From Candidatus Obscuribacterales bacterium (lineage in GTDB: Bacteria > Cyanobacteriota > Vampirovibrionia > Obscuribacterales > Obscuribacteraceae): a DNA stretch of 64,000 nt. Location: positions 124,001 to 188,000 of the forward strand of contig JAIEOQ010000004.1 in assembly GCA_019750335.1 (NCBI GenBank), in the 5' to 3' direction. Shown here one piece after another: positions 8,847 to 16,862 of this stretch. A program made the translations under genes and the position numbers. How positions within the stretch are numbered: position 1 is the first letter of the stretch; every line of letters starts with the position of its first letter. The notes under the pieces were generated by a model. The model saw nothing but the letters and a program-made list of their open reading frames with translations, was not told where the DNA came from and made no database searches.

Positions 8847-9146
8847 ATGAAGCTTAGATTTGCCTTGGACGAATTGCTAGTAATGGGCATTCTTTTGACT
8901 GTTTTGTCAGGTAGTGTTTCTCCTGTCTTATGTGCAAGCGACATGTTTCCGGCAGGTTATATCGGTAACAAAGAGTCCTTAAAATTCCATCGTCTGGACT
9001 GCCCTTTTGCCCGTATTATGGCCAGATTTCGCCGGCAATATTTTTGCAATCGCAAAACTGCGAAAGAGGCCGGGATGAAAGCTTGCCGATATTGTTTACC
9101 GGGTGTCCGTCTTCGCGTAAAAGCAAGGTTGCTTCATGTCCCCTAG
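8847..9146 (+). CDS. Secreted small protein with Ada-type zinc-binding motif
   Basis: 99 residues. An N-terminal hydrophobic signal (about residues 8-30, ending LCAS) is followed by IGNKESLKFHRLDCPFARIM and TAKEAGMKACRYCLPG. The pattern GN..S..(F/Y)H...C.....(15-20)...A...G..(A/P)C..C.P matches the Ada metal-binding domain, also found at the end of secreted nucleases. The four ligands would be His-50s/Cys and the CRYC pair. Here the domain stands alone and appears exported, with no nuclease domain. It starts 69 bases after the preceding gene. Confidence 0.75.
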   Translation: MKLRFALDELLVMGILLTVLSGSVSPVLCASDMFPAGYIGNKESLKFHRLDCPFARIMARFRRQYFCNRKTAKEAGMKACRYCLPGVRLRVKARLLHVP

Positions 9147-9178
9147 TGGTATAACCAATTGGGATTTAGAAGAAATGG

Positions 9179-11407
9179 GTGATATTGATGTCCATGGTGC
9201 TTGATAGGACCGCACAAGCTTTAGCCGATGCCACGGGCTTTATTGTTGATCGAACTGTCTTTCCGGAAAAAATTATCGGACAAGCCTGGCTGATTTCTAA
9301 AAGCCGAGTGGCCGTAAAAGCGAGCTCAGTTTCACTTTATTCTGACGCTCCCTGGGCCTTAAGCATTAGATTTCCTCACCCTGACTTGAATTTTTCAGTC
9401 AAAGCAATGTCTTTGCACCCCGAATTTAATAAGCGTTTGGTTCGAGATCATTATCTTGATCAAATAAATAATTCGCAAAAACATATTTATGACAATGATA
9501 TTGGCACTTTAACTCTCGATCCCGAAGCTTATGAATTAGTGGCTGAACGAGTCCAAGAACTGCACAGAGCTTTATCTTTGCCTCTTAGCGTTTCTCCTGC
9601 GGATCTTTCCGGTGTAATGCGTCCGGGCGAGTTTGGCAACGTTTTGCAGAATACCCTTTCTAGCGGGCGAAGTGGGCTGCTCAATTTGTATGATGAGCGC
9701 AAGCTGCCTTTTGCTCATTTAGAGATACGTTCAGGGACAATCGTTCGGGCCAGCTTTAATTCTTTGACAAATGAATATGCCGTTTGTGAACTAATTTGGC
9801 AAAAGCAAGGCGGTAATTTTGTTTTGCATACTCAAGACAGCTTTAAATGGGGCGCAACACAAGAAATTACTACGCCGACGGATCAGTTAGCTGCTGAAGC
9901 TATGCGTCGGCATCAAGAAATAGTAAAAGCGCTTGAATCTTTAGGCGGTCCTGAGGCTAGGTATGCAAAACTCAGGCAAGACGTCGATTTCGGGCAATTG
10001 TCTCCCCAGGTACGTTGGGGTGTTGAAAAAGTTTGGCAAGTCTTAAATGAGTTTTTACCAGTTTCTAAATTGGCTAGTCGAGCCGGAATAGATACTTATA
10101 CTTCGCTACAAGCACTTTTAGCCCTTAGAGGTTTAAGTGCAATCGAAATTTCGACTAAAGATCCTTTCCATCGTAGCGGTCAGTTGGGACAGATTCTCAC
10201 TCCAGGATATGACGTCGATTTGAATGTTTGGGACAAAATTTCCGGCTTTTGTCTGGAAGAGCATTCGGCCGCTCCTTTAATCATGAACGGTAATTATGTT
10301 GGTCCAAGCAGTTTGCTGGCTGCTCGAACTTTATTGCATAATTTGCCGCTCTCGGATAACGGTATGGGCGCGGCTTTAATCAAAGATGGACGACTGATCG
10401 GTATTCATGGTGGACGTTATGTTGCCAATCAAAATAATCAGTTGCCCTTTGAGTTGTGGCAAATGGCTTGGATTGGTTCTCTCAGTGATATGAATGTAAA
10501 ACGATTGCGTATGGGCAGTGATCTATCTGCGGAGCCAGTAGCAACTGCTGATTTTGATCCGCAAAAACAATCGGGATCGCTTCCTCTAACCGGAATGCGT
10601 GCTCGGTCGGCTAGCGAGCTTGATAGTGAAATAATGCCTTCCGAAGTGCGTCCGGTAATCAATAATCCGGGTGAACCGCCATTTTTAAGTCGTTTTAGCA
10701 AAATGCAGATTTTTATTTTTGCGGCTTGTATGTTTGCTTTTGGGTTTCTTATGTTCGTTAATAGTCTTTTCGGCGGTTCGCGTACGCCTGCGCCGACTGT
10801 AGTAAAACAAGCGGCAAATATCCCGCAAGAGCAGTCCCTTTCTAGCGATGCTAAGGCTGCCGTAAAAATTGCGACAAGCGTCGGCCAGTTCAAAGATACA
10901 ATCTTTTCGCCTTATCAATTTGTCAATACATCAGCTCTGACACAACCGAAAGAGTCATTCGGTTTGGAGTCGGAAAGACAAAACCAGAAAATATTGTGCG
11001 TATTGTGGCCTAATTACTCAGCTGCGGACACTATAAAAAGCGTACAAGAACAGCTGCCTTTTCTAAATTATGTGCGTAACAAAGAAAGCGAAGCTTCCGG
11101 TGATTCGGGGCAAGCTGAAAGACTGACTTGGACGGTTGGGCACTATAAAAATAAAAACAAGGAAGACAAAGACGTCACAGTTTTGATTGGTGCTTACGAA
11201 TCATCTAAGCCGGAACATTGTATTTTGGTTTTAGCCCAACCATATACCGAAGAAGGGATGCTGGACTATCATGTCACTCTGAGCGTCATGCAAAGAATGT
11301 TTGCCGAAAGAAAGATGCCAGTGCCAAGCGAAGAACCAGCTCCGCCACCGGTTGTCGCGCCTGAGGCTGCTCCAGTTGATAGTGTTCCTGAGCCGCCTAA
11401 AGAGTAA
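9179..11407 (+). CDS. DUF4388 protein with degenerate protease-like N-terminus and one membrane helix
   Basis: 742 residues from GTG 9179; ATG 9188 or 9194 are possible starts. Residues 15-90 (IIGQAWLISKSRVAVKASSV, later MSLHPEFN) resemble a trypsin-fold N-terminal half without the catalytic His of the TAAHC motif. Residues 145-225 (GEFGNVLQNTLSSGRSGLLN) form a DUF4388 domain, known from PatA-type signalling proteins. A second region near 390-430 (GAALIKDGRLIGIHGG) recalls the second half of a protease fold. A membrane helix (IFIFAACMFAFGFLMFVN, about 508-525) precedes a Pro-rich, probably periplasmic tail. Signalling role inferred. Its end overlaps the convergent SpoIID-like gene by 11 bases. 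Confidence 0.85.
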   Translation: MILMSMVLDRTAQALADATGFIVDRTVFPEKIIGQAWLISKSRVAVKASSVSLYSDAPWALSIRFPHPDLNFSVKAMSLHPEFNKRLVRDHYLDQINNSQKHIYDNDIGTLTLDPEAYELVAERVQELHRALSLPLSVSPADLSGVMRPGEFGNVLQNTLSSGRSGLLNLYDERKLPFAHLEIRSGTIVRASFNSLTNEYAVCELIWQKQGGNFVLHTQDSFKWGATQEITTPTDQLAAEAMRRHQEIVKALESLGGPEARYAKLRQDVDFGQLSPQVRWGVEKVWQVLNEFLPVSKLASRAGIDTYTSLQALLALRGLSAIEISTKDPFHRSGQLGQILTPGYDVDLNVWDKISGFCLEEHSAAPLIMNGNYVGPSSLLAARTLLHNLPLSDNGMGAALIKDGRLIGIHGGRYVANQNNQLPFELWQMAWIGSLSDMNVKRLRMGSDLSAEPVATADFDPQKQSGSLPLTGMRARSASELDSEIMPSEVRPVINNPGEPPFLSRFSKMQIFIFAACMFAFGFLMFVNSLFGGSRTPAPTVVKQAANIPQEQSLSSDAKAAVKIATSVGQFKDTIFSPYQFVNTSALTQPKESFGLESERQNQKILCVLWPNYSAADTIKSVQEQLPFLNYVRNKESEASGDSGQAERLTWTVGHYKNKNKEDKDVTVLIGAYESSKPEHCILVLAQPYTEEGMLDYHVTLSVMQRMFAERKMPVPSEEPAPPPVVAPEAAPVDSVPEPPKE

Positions 11408-12695
11408 TCAGACTCGTGCCCGGATAATAACGCAATAAAATCTGTTGGTAGCTTAAACCTTTAAGAGCAAGAGCTTGAGCACCGTTTTGTTGTAAGCCCA
11501 CACCATGACCGAAGCCAAAACCATAAATAATCAAGTGGTAAAAATGTCCATTCTGATCATATTTTTGATCGAAAAATATTCGGGCGCTTCTAAGACGTTT
11601 GAGTTTAGCTTCTGGATTGGCAAAGATTGAGCGAATGGTTAGCTCTTTTTCGATGACCCAGTCTCCGCTTGAAGTCTCAATTGTAAGCACCATCGCTGTT
11701 CCGGCTCTTCCACGTTTGTCGATATGAAAAGATTTGATCTCGCCGAAGTTTCCTGAAGGCGGTGCTTTGATGAAAGGAGCAAATTGAGAATCTTCAGTTA
11801 GCTTCTCAATCTCGTGATGCATATGCGCTTCCATTTGATCGGCTGTCAGACTCAATTGCCAACGAAAGTTTGTCGACCAAGCATCGATCGTATCCGGATG
11901 AGTTTCATTGAATAAAGCGCGCATCGCTTTTTCGTTAGGAAAACCGGCGGGTAATTTACCTTCGGCTATTCCTTTTAAGTATGGAATATTTTGTCCGGGA
12001 AACTGGTTTGTGCCAAGGTCGGAAAAACAATTAGCATAATCTTCCGTATGTCCGCCGGCGCAAGCGCTAAAAAGCGCTAAAGCCGGCTTGCCATCGTAAG
12101 CAAGAACGAGTCCTTGAGTTTGTAGAATCGCTTGTTTTTGATCCGAACTCAGAGATGGATCTATACCATTGAAAGCTTGGCAGCAAAGAAAAGAGTCGCA
12201 AACCTGGTAGCCTTCGCTTGCATGATCTATGCGTGGTCTTAGAGCGTATGTTCTGGCCAATACGGCTTGAGCTTTCATTGCTTCCAATTTATATGAAGCT
12301 GGAATTTCGGAACGTAATACTCCGCGGACGTAACTTTCAAGATCAGTTTCCAAACAAATAGAAACATGATTGTTATGAGCGGCAATAATCAAATCACCTT
12401 TATATGTAGCCTGATGTGCAGGCTGTGAGCTATTTGTGGCAAATATCTGCAAGCGCAGGTTGCCGTCGTGATTGCGAAGGATAGCTCGAGAATAATTTTG
12501 AACTGCCTTAAGCTGCGGCAAAGTTATAAGCAAGCTGTTATTGCGTGCTTTGCATTCTAGCTTGGTTCCGGCAGGCAAGTTTAGGCTTTGCCCATGACCG
12601 AATTCAAGCGTTGCCGTAGTGTTCGTCTCCACGAGGCAATGATTATGAAAACGATCCTTTCTTCCTGGGCCTTTGATACCAACTAAAATTCTCAT
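11397..12695 (-). CDS. SpoIID/LytB-domain protein
   Basis: 432 residues from ATG 12695. The SpoIID core is clear: LESYVRGVLRSEIPASYKLE, AMKAQAVLARTYAL, and the ending GFGHGVGLQQNGAQALALKG with YQQILLRYYPGT. Family members are glycan-strand lytic transglycosylases or amidase enhancers, and in cyanobacteria they are common outside sporulation. ALFSACAGGHTEDYANCF carries the family's (S/T)xxGG(Y/H)T-like region. No signal peptide is evident at the chosen start. Its 3' end overlaps the end of the DUF4388 gene on the other strand. Confidence 0.9.
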   Translation of the reverse strand: MRILVGIKGPGRKDRFHNHCLVETNTTATLEFGHGQSLNLPAGTKLECKARNNSLLITLPQLKAVQNYSRAILRNHDGNLRLQIFATNSSQPAHQATYKGDLIIAAHNNHVSICLETDLESYVRGVLRSEIPASYKLEAMKAQAVLARTYALRPRIDHASEGYQVCDSFLCCQAFNGIDPSLSSDQKQAILQTQGLVLAYDGKPALALFSACAGGHTEDYANCFSDLGTNQFPGQNIPYLKGIAEGKLPAGFPNEKAMRALFNETHPDTIDAWSTNFRWQLSLTADQMEAHMHHEIEKLTEDSQFAPFIKAPPSGNFGEIKSFHIDKRGRAGTAMVLTIETSSGDWVIEKELTIRSIFANPEAKLKRLRSARIFFDQKYDQNGHFYHLIIYGFGFGHGVGLQQNGAQALALKGLSYQQILLRYYPGTSLITL

Positions 12696-12782
12696 AGTTT
12701 CTTAAAACGGCAGGGGATTAAAGCGCTAGTTTCGGTCTATCATGTGCAAATAACTACCATCAATTTAGCGCGGATTACCAAT

Positions 12783-13001
12783 ATGGTTGACAATGAGCCC
12801 GACAAATCGCTTGACTACGCTTTTCACTGCCCGAAATGCAAGTGTCTTCTCAATCAAGTGGAGATATTGGATATTCCGATTGAAAAATGTCCTCAGTGTT
12901 CGGGCGTTTGGCTTGATGCCGGTGAACTGGAACTAATATACGAACGAGAGAAAGCTAAAGACAGTTGGATCTCTCGTCTATTTAAGTTTGATTCAAAATG
13001 A
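12783..13001 (+). CDS. Small zf-TFIIB-type zinc-ribbon protein
   Basis: 72 residues from ATG 12783; an in-frame GTG at 12744 would add 13 residues and neither has a good ribosome site. CPKCKCLL and CPQCSGVWLDAGELE form a four-cysteine ribbon, and the GVWLDxGEL ending is the signature of the bacterial zf-TFIIB family. Such proteins are widespread and functionally undefined. It is followed immediately by a convergent tRNA gene. Confidence 0.85.
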   Translation: MVDNEPDKSLDYAFHCPKCKCLLNQVEILDIPIEKCPQCSGVWLDAGELELIYEREKAKDSWISRLFKFDSK

Positions 13002-13003
13002 AT

Positions 13004-13087
13004 TGGCGGAGCAGGAGGGACTCGAACCCCCAACCCTTTCGGGCAGCCGCTTTCAAGGCGGTGTCTTCATCCAGCCAGGTCTGCTCC
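13004..13087 (-). tRNA. tRNA-Ser(UGA), with aberrant D-arm
   Basis: Class II tRNA, 84 nt including encoded CCA. The acceptor arms GGAGCAG (13081-13087) and CTGCTCC (13008-13014) pair fully. The anticodon loop is CTTGAAA, giving anticodon TGA. The variable arm CCCGAAAGGG is a good hairpin, and the T-arm GGGGG-TTCGAGT-CCCTC is intact. Oddities: position 8 reads A instead of the near-universal T, and the D-stem (CTG versus GAC) does not pair well. The 27-43 pair is A-C. It may be a divergent functional gene or a decaying copy. Confidence 0.8.
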
Positions 13088-13195
13088 AACTGTTGTTCAG
13101 AATAATACATACTGCTCGATTATTGTTGCAACGGCAAGGCAATAATTTATGACAGAAATTATTAGTAAAGACTAGTCAGAAGGTTGAATGCGAAC

Positions 13196-14038
13196 GTGGC
13201 AAAAGGAAAAAGACTAGATCTGGTATTACAAGAATACGGATTAGTGCAATCCAGACCTTTAGCTCAGACAGCGATCATGGATGGCTGCGTTCTTGTTGAC
13301 GGTGTCAAGGTGACAAAACCCGGTGCCCTTATAAAAGAAGGCGCAAAAGTTGAGCTGACAGGTAGATGGCAACCGAAACGATATGTCAGTCGCGGCGGCT
13401 TGAAATTAGAAAAGGCTCTCATTGAATTTGGTTTATCGGTAGAAAACAAAATTTGTTTGGATATCGGTGCTTCAACAGGTGGATTCACCGACTGTCTTTT
13501 ACAAAAGGGAGCGGTTCGTGTATTTGCTATTGATGTTGGTTACGGACAATTGGATTGGTCTTTGCGTACCAACGACAAAATAGTCGTCAAAGAACGGATC
13601 AATGCTCGTTCGATGAGTCGAGCTGACATCTATGGTGAAGGCGAGAGCGGAGCGTTGGCCACTTTAGCTGTAATCGATCTGTCATTCATTTCAATCGCTA
13701 AAATCTTGCCCGCTTGTTTGAATTGTTTAGACGATGATGATGCTCAGATCATTGCCTTAATCAAGCCGCAGTTTGAAGCTGGCCCGGAATTGGTTGGAAA
13801 AGGAGGAATAGTGCGTTCGGCACAAACGCACTATTCCGTAATTGAATCCGTTCTTTCCGCTGGGCATAAATTGGGACTAACTGCAAAACAGTTGACTTAT
13901 TCTCCGGTGAAAGGGCGCGAAGGAAATATTGAATTTCTTGTGCTATGGCAACGCGTTTCTCAACCGGAAATTTTTGAGAGCATGACAATTTGTGCCGTTG
14001 TCGATGCCGCCCATGCTGAATTGGATGGTTCGAACTAA
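13196..14038 (+). CDS. tlyA: TlyA-family rRNA 2'-O-methyltransferase
   Basis: 280 residues from GTG 13196, giving the family-typical MAKGKRLDLVLQEYG; a TTG at 13184 sits directly on the Shine-Dalgarno-like AGAAGG, so I prefer the later start. An S4 RNA-binding domain (residues 4-60, SRPLAQTAIMDGCVLVDG) precedes an FtsJ/RrmJ-type fold with SAM motif CLDIGASTGGFTDCLLQKGA, then DVGYGQLDW and IALIKPQFEAG. Known members methylate 16S and 23S rRNA cytidines and were once called hemolysins. Confidence 0.93.
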   Translation: MAKGKRLDLVLQEYGLVQSRPLAQTAIMDGCVLVDGVKVTKPGALIKEGAKVELTGRWQPKRYVSRGGLKLEKALIEFGLSVENKICLDIGASTGGFTDCLLQKGAVRVFAIDVGYGQLDWSLRTNDKIVVKERINARSMSRADIYGEGESGALATLAVIDLSFISIAKILPACLNCLDDDDAQIIALIKPQFEAGPELVGKGGIVRSAQTHYSVIESVLSAGHKLGLTAKQLTYSPVKGREGNIEFLVLWQRVSQPEIFESMTICAVVDAAHAELDGSN

Positions 14039-14047
14039 GTTGTCTTT

Positions 14048-14257
14048 CTATTTCTTGCCGAAGACTTTTTTAGCGCCATTGCCCATTGCTTCAAAGCCTT
14101 TTTTCATGCCCAAGCAAATTTTCTTTGGAGCCCACATGATTCCGTTACCCACGGTTTTGGCTCCGCTTACGAACTTATTGTCATCAGCGGCTGTTGCTGT
14201 ATTGATTGTCGCTAATGCAACCAGTGATATCGTGGACAATGTCAGTATCTTTTTCAT
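14048..14257 (-). CDS. Small secreted basic protein
   Basis: 69 residues from ATG 14257. MKKILTLSTISLVALATINT is a classic signal peptide, with cleavage likely after ATAA or TATA. The mature part is about 45 residues, rich in Gly and Lys, with VGNGIMWAPKKICLGMKKGF and a GKK end. One cysteine. I do not recognise a family. It is convergent with tlyA (9 bases apart) and divergent from the adenosine-deaminase-like gene. Confidence 0.7.
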   Translation of the reverse strand: MKKILTLSTISLVALATINTATAADDNKFVSGAKTVGNGIMWAPKKICLGMKKGFEAMGNGAKKVFGKK

Positions 14258-14495
14258 TTTATGCTCCAATAATTGGGTGCTGTCATCATGCACCGTGGAA
14301 AACGTACTATTTATAACACGTACAACCATGCACTCTTAACAGCTAAGCATGATTTGAATCAAGAATATGCTCGCGCTTCCCTCACGAATATTTATCGATT
14401 GGATGATATTTGGATGGATTATGGACATGCTTTAATCTTTGCGATGGAGAGGTATATATGTATCAAGCAGGTAGATCGAGGGAAAGCAAAGCTAT

Positions 14496-15485
14496 ATGAC
14501 ACTTTATGCCGACCTGCATCGTCATTTGGGCGGTGCACTTCATCCACGAATCATCTATAAGTTTTTGCAGAAAAACGATCATCCGATCCTCAGTTATTTT
14601 CCTGACTATGATGGATTTCTTTCCTGGTTCACGCGTCCGTGTCGAACCTTGGAGGAGTTTGTCAAAATTCATAGTCTGGTGGAAGAGTTGCAGAGCTTGG
14701 AGCATTTGCCATACTTTTGCCTTCGTCTGTGTCGCGGTGCTTATACTTTTGAGAATCTTCAGTACATGGAGATTCGATATAACCCCTACTTTCGGACTGA
14801 TAAAGATCTTTCCGAGGAAAAACGTTTGGGGCAAATGACGGATATCGTCGAAACAATTACGGCAAATCTTAGACCGGCTGAATATCCGATTACTGTTAAG
14901 CAAATCTTGTGCTTGGATCGACGCCTACCTCACAAAATAAATGACGCAATTTTGAAAGTAGCTAAAGACAATCTTGGACCTGTGGTCGGAATTGATCTTG
15001 CCGGCCCGGAAATCGAACCGGAGAAATGGGAAGACTGGGTCAATTTTTTAGCCAGTGCCAGATCTTCCGGACTAAAGACTACGGCTCACTTAGGTGAAAC
15101 CGGAATCGACAATGTGCATCCTCAATTTTTTACTGTTCTTGATCGAATTGGACACGGCATTCATATTCCGCTTGAGCGCCCGGAGATGTTAAAAGAGCTC
15201 GCGAAGAAACAAATCACTCTGGAGGTTTGTCCGACAAGCTATAAACAAACCGGCGTTCTCAAGGATCTTACTCAGCTCAAAGTTGTTTTTGAACGTTGCC
15301 GTCAAGCCGGTGTAGCGATTGCCGTATGCACGGATAATCCGGGAAGAAATCCTGCGCCTTGTACTTTGCCTGGAGAATATGAACGCTTAATCGATAATGA
15401 TGTGATCGATTTCACTGATCTGAAATCGGTGCAAACCGAAGCTTTCAGATCAGCGTTCGGTTATCCCGGCGGTGCAAGGAGCTAA
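14496..15485 (+). CDS. Adenosine deaminase-like amidohydrolase
   Basis: 329 residues from ATG 14496. The metal-binding DLHRHLGG (His8, His10), TAHLGETG (catalytic Glu region), RIGHGIHI and LEVCPTSYKQTG motifs follow the adenosine/AMP deaminase order. The final motif reads CTDNPGRN where the family has STDDP, so the first Asp (zinc ligand) is kept but the second is Asn. CPTSN is CPTSY. These changes suggest a different substrate within the family, such as another purine or a modified nucleoside. No purine-salvage neighbours. Confidence 0.85.
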   Translation: MTLYADLHRHLGGALHPRIIYKFLQKNDHPILSYFPDYDGFLSWFTRPCRTLEEFVKIHSLVEELQSLEHLPYFCLRLCRGAYTFENLQYMEIRYNPYFRTDKDLSEEKRLGQMTDIVETITANLRPAEYPITVKQILCLDRRLPHKINDAILKVAKDNLGPVVGIDLAGPEIEPEKWEDWVNFLASARSSGLKTTAHLGETGIDNVHPQFFTVLDRIGHGIHIPLERPEMLKELAKKQITLEVCPTSYKQTGVLKDLTQLKVVFERCRQAGVAIAVCTDNPGRNPAPCTLPGEYERLIDNDVIDFTDLKSVQTEAFRSAFGYPGGARS

Positions 15486-16137
15486 ATGCTCTGCAGTTGG
15501 CTGTTTCGGAGACTCTTGCAATCGTCCTCTGATACCATTTACAGTGCTGAGTCTTAGTGATTTCGTTAGCGTGGATCTATTCGGCCGATATGTAAACATT
15601 TTTTCAGTGGGACGATTTTTGTTTCTTCTTCTCGATTTTGATCCAAGCTTGGGAAATCTGATTTGACTGTACGTGATAAACCTGATGAAAAGCCATTCTC
15701 GATAGATTGCAGATGAGCGAAAGTGTTTTTACGATCGATGAGGTCGACTCAGATCGGAAATGAACTCAAAAAATTTTTTTTGGAAGTTTTTGCAAGAGTT
15801 TTTTATTGATTTTATTCAATCGCATCATCGCTATTGTCCTTTCAAGATAGGCATGACAGGCTGATTCCGCAAGAAACGATTTGTTCGAAAAATACGACCT
15901 GAGTTTGAGCTGAGGTAAGTGTACGACAGGAAAATTTGCGTAGGGTGGCCTTGCAATTTCGGGCAATTGAAAGTAACCTATTTTGTGTGGTGTGATCAAA
16001 GAGAGTATTCAATGCTCTCAAATAAAAATGGTGGCATTAGCAAAAACTTCCTGAGAGAGTTCCAAGTAAATCTGGATCAACAGCTCTAACCATAGTTTTG
16101 CCATTCGCCCCGCTGAACATTTAGGAGGAACATTTCA
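15486..16137. other. 652-base intergenic region with a possible leader ORF
   Basis: No gene is convincing here. An AT-rich stretch lies at 15770-15820. Near the end, a 25-codon frame (ATG 16012 to TAA 16089) has GAGAG six bases upstream and overlaps a short hairpin, GAGAG/CTCTC (about 16001-16019). It could be a small protein or leader for the histone-like gene that starts 48 bases later, but it could equally be chance. Confidence 0.3.
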
Positions 16138-16617
16138 ATGGCAGCAAAGAAACGTAAAGCGAAAAAGAGAGTGAGTATCTCTCCGGCCACCGCTATGGAA
16201 GGAGCCAAAAAAGCTCCGAAAAAGGCCGCTAAAAAAACTACGGCTAAAAAAGCCACTAAAAAAGTAGCAGCAAAAAAACCAGCCGCTAAAAAAGCTGTAG
16301 CTAAAAAAGCAACAGTAAAGAAAGCTGCTCCGAAGCGCGCTGCTGCTAAAAAGACCACAGCTAAAAAAGCAACAGTGAAGAAAACTGCTGCCAAGAAGCC
16401 TGTGAAAAAGGCCGCTGCTAAAAAGACTACAACCAAAAAAGTAGCAGCAAAAAAACCGGCTAAAAAAGCTGTAGCTAAAAAAGCTACTAAAAAAGTAGCA
16501 GCTAAAGCTCCTAAAAAAGCCGCCGCAAAAAAAAGAACAACCAAGAAAAAAGTAGCTCGTAAACCTGCTGCTGCTGCCCAAAATGGCGGCAACGGCGGTT
16601 CTTCAATGGGCGCCTAA
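16138..16617 (+). CDS. Histone H1-like Lys/Ala-rich protein
   Basis: 159 residues from ATG 16138 with AGGAGG nine bases upstream. After a short KKRKAKKRVSISPATAMEG head, residues 24-145 are almost entirely AKK, KKAA, KKTT and KKATVKK repeats with Pro, and the tail is GGNGGSS. This matches bacterial histone H1-like DNA-binding proteins (Hc1/AlgP type) that bind and compact DNA through a disordered basic chain. The strong ribosome site and strong terminator suggest high expression. The repeats may make copy number vary between strains. Confidence 0.85.
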   Translation: MAAKKRKAKKRVSISPATAMEGAKKAPKKAAKKTTAKKATKKVAAKKPAAKKAVAKKATVKKAAPKRAAAKKTTAKKATVKKTAAKKPVKKAAAKKTTTKKVAAKKPAKKAVAKKATKKVAAKAPKKAAAKKRTTKKKVARKPAAAAQNGGNGGSSMGA

Positions 16618-16641
16618 TTTTTAGGTAGTTCACGAAAATCC

Positions 16642-16672
16642 AAAAGCCCCGCCGTTAGGCGGGGCTTTTTCT
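16642..16672 (+). terminator. Intrinsic terminator of the histone-like gene
   Basis: A 12-bp perfect stem (AAAAGCCCCGCC at 16642-16653, GGCGGGGCTTTT at 16658-16669) with loop GTTA and a trailing T-rich tail. It lies 25 bases after the stop codon and separates the histone-like gene from the downstream operon. Confidence 0.95.
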
Positions 16673-16687
16673 TATGTAAGCGCTGCG

Positions 16688-16771
16688 ACGTTTTCGGTAG
16701 CCTCAACGTCTACGCGCAATGAAATATCAAACCGGGTTAACGTTTTCGGTACCCTCAACGTCTACGCGCAA
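16688..16771. repeat. Two 32-bp direct repeats with internal dyad
   Basis: Copies at 16688-16719 and 16740-16771 differ at one base (G/C at the 13th position) and begin 52 bases apart. Each contains ACGTT...AACGT as an inverted repeat and ends TCTACGCGCAA. The 52-base period is close to five helical turns, so a regulator could bind both on one face. They lie about 300 bases before the precursor gene of the MNIO operon. I saw no further copy in the window. Confidence 0.8.
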
Positions 16772-16862
16772 AAAGTAAAAGTCCGGTCTTGACGAGCCAA
16801 TTTTATCGGACGTGCGGTTTTCTCTTCCTATATAAAGGATGGAAAATAGGCACCCGTGCACT

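Noticed and set aside
13004..13087. Selenocysteine tRNA
   Set aside because: The anticodon loop CTTGAAA gives TGA (Ser), not TCA, and the acceptor stem is the normal 7 bp.
14273..14560. 95-residue plus-strand frame
   Set aside because: It overlaps the well-supported adenosine-deaminase-like start, has no recognisable motif and its end lies out of frame inside that gene.
15472..15999. Two short frames (plus 15472-15666, minus 15766-15999)
   Set aside because: No ribosome site, no motif and unusual composition; likely chance frames in an AT-rich gap.
16086..16592. Long minus-strand frames opposite the Lys/Ala gene
   Set aside because: They are complements of AAA/GCN repeats, giving Phe/Leu/Ala runs, and have no start signals.
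16688..16771. Short CRISPR array
   Set aside because: Only two repeat copies, a 20-base spacer, no leader and no cas genes nearby.
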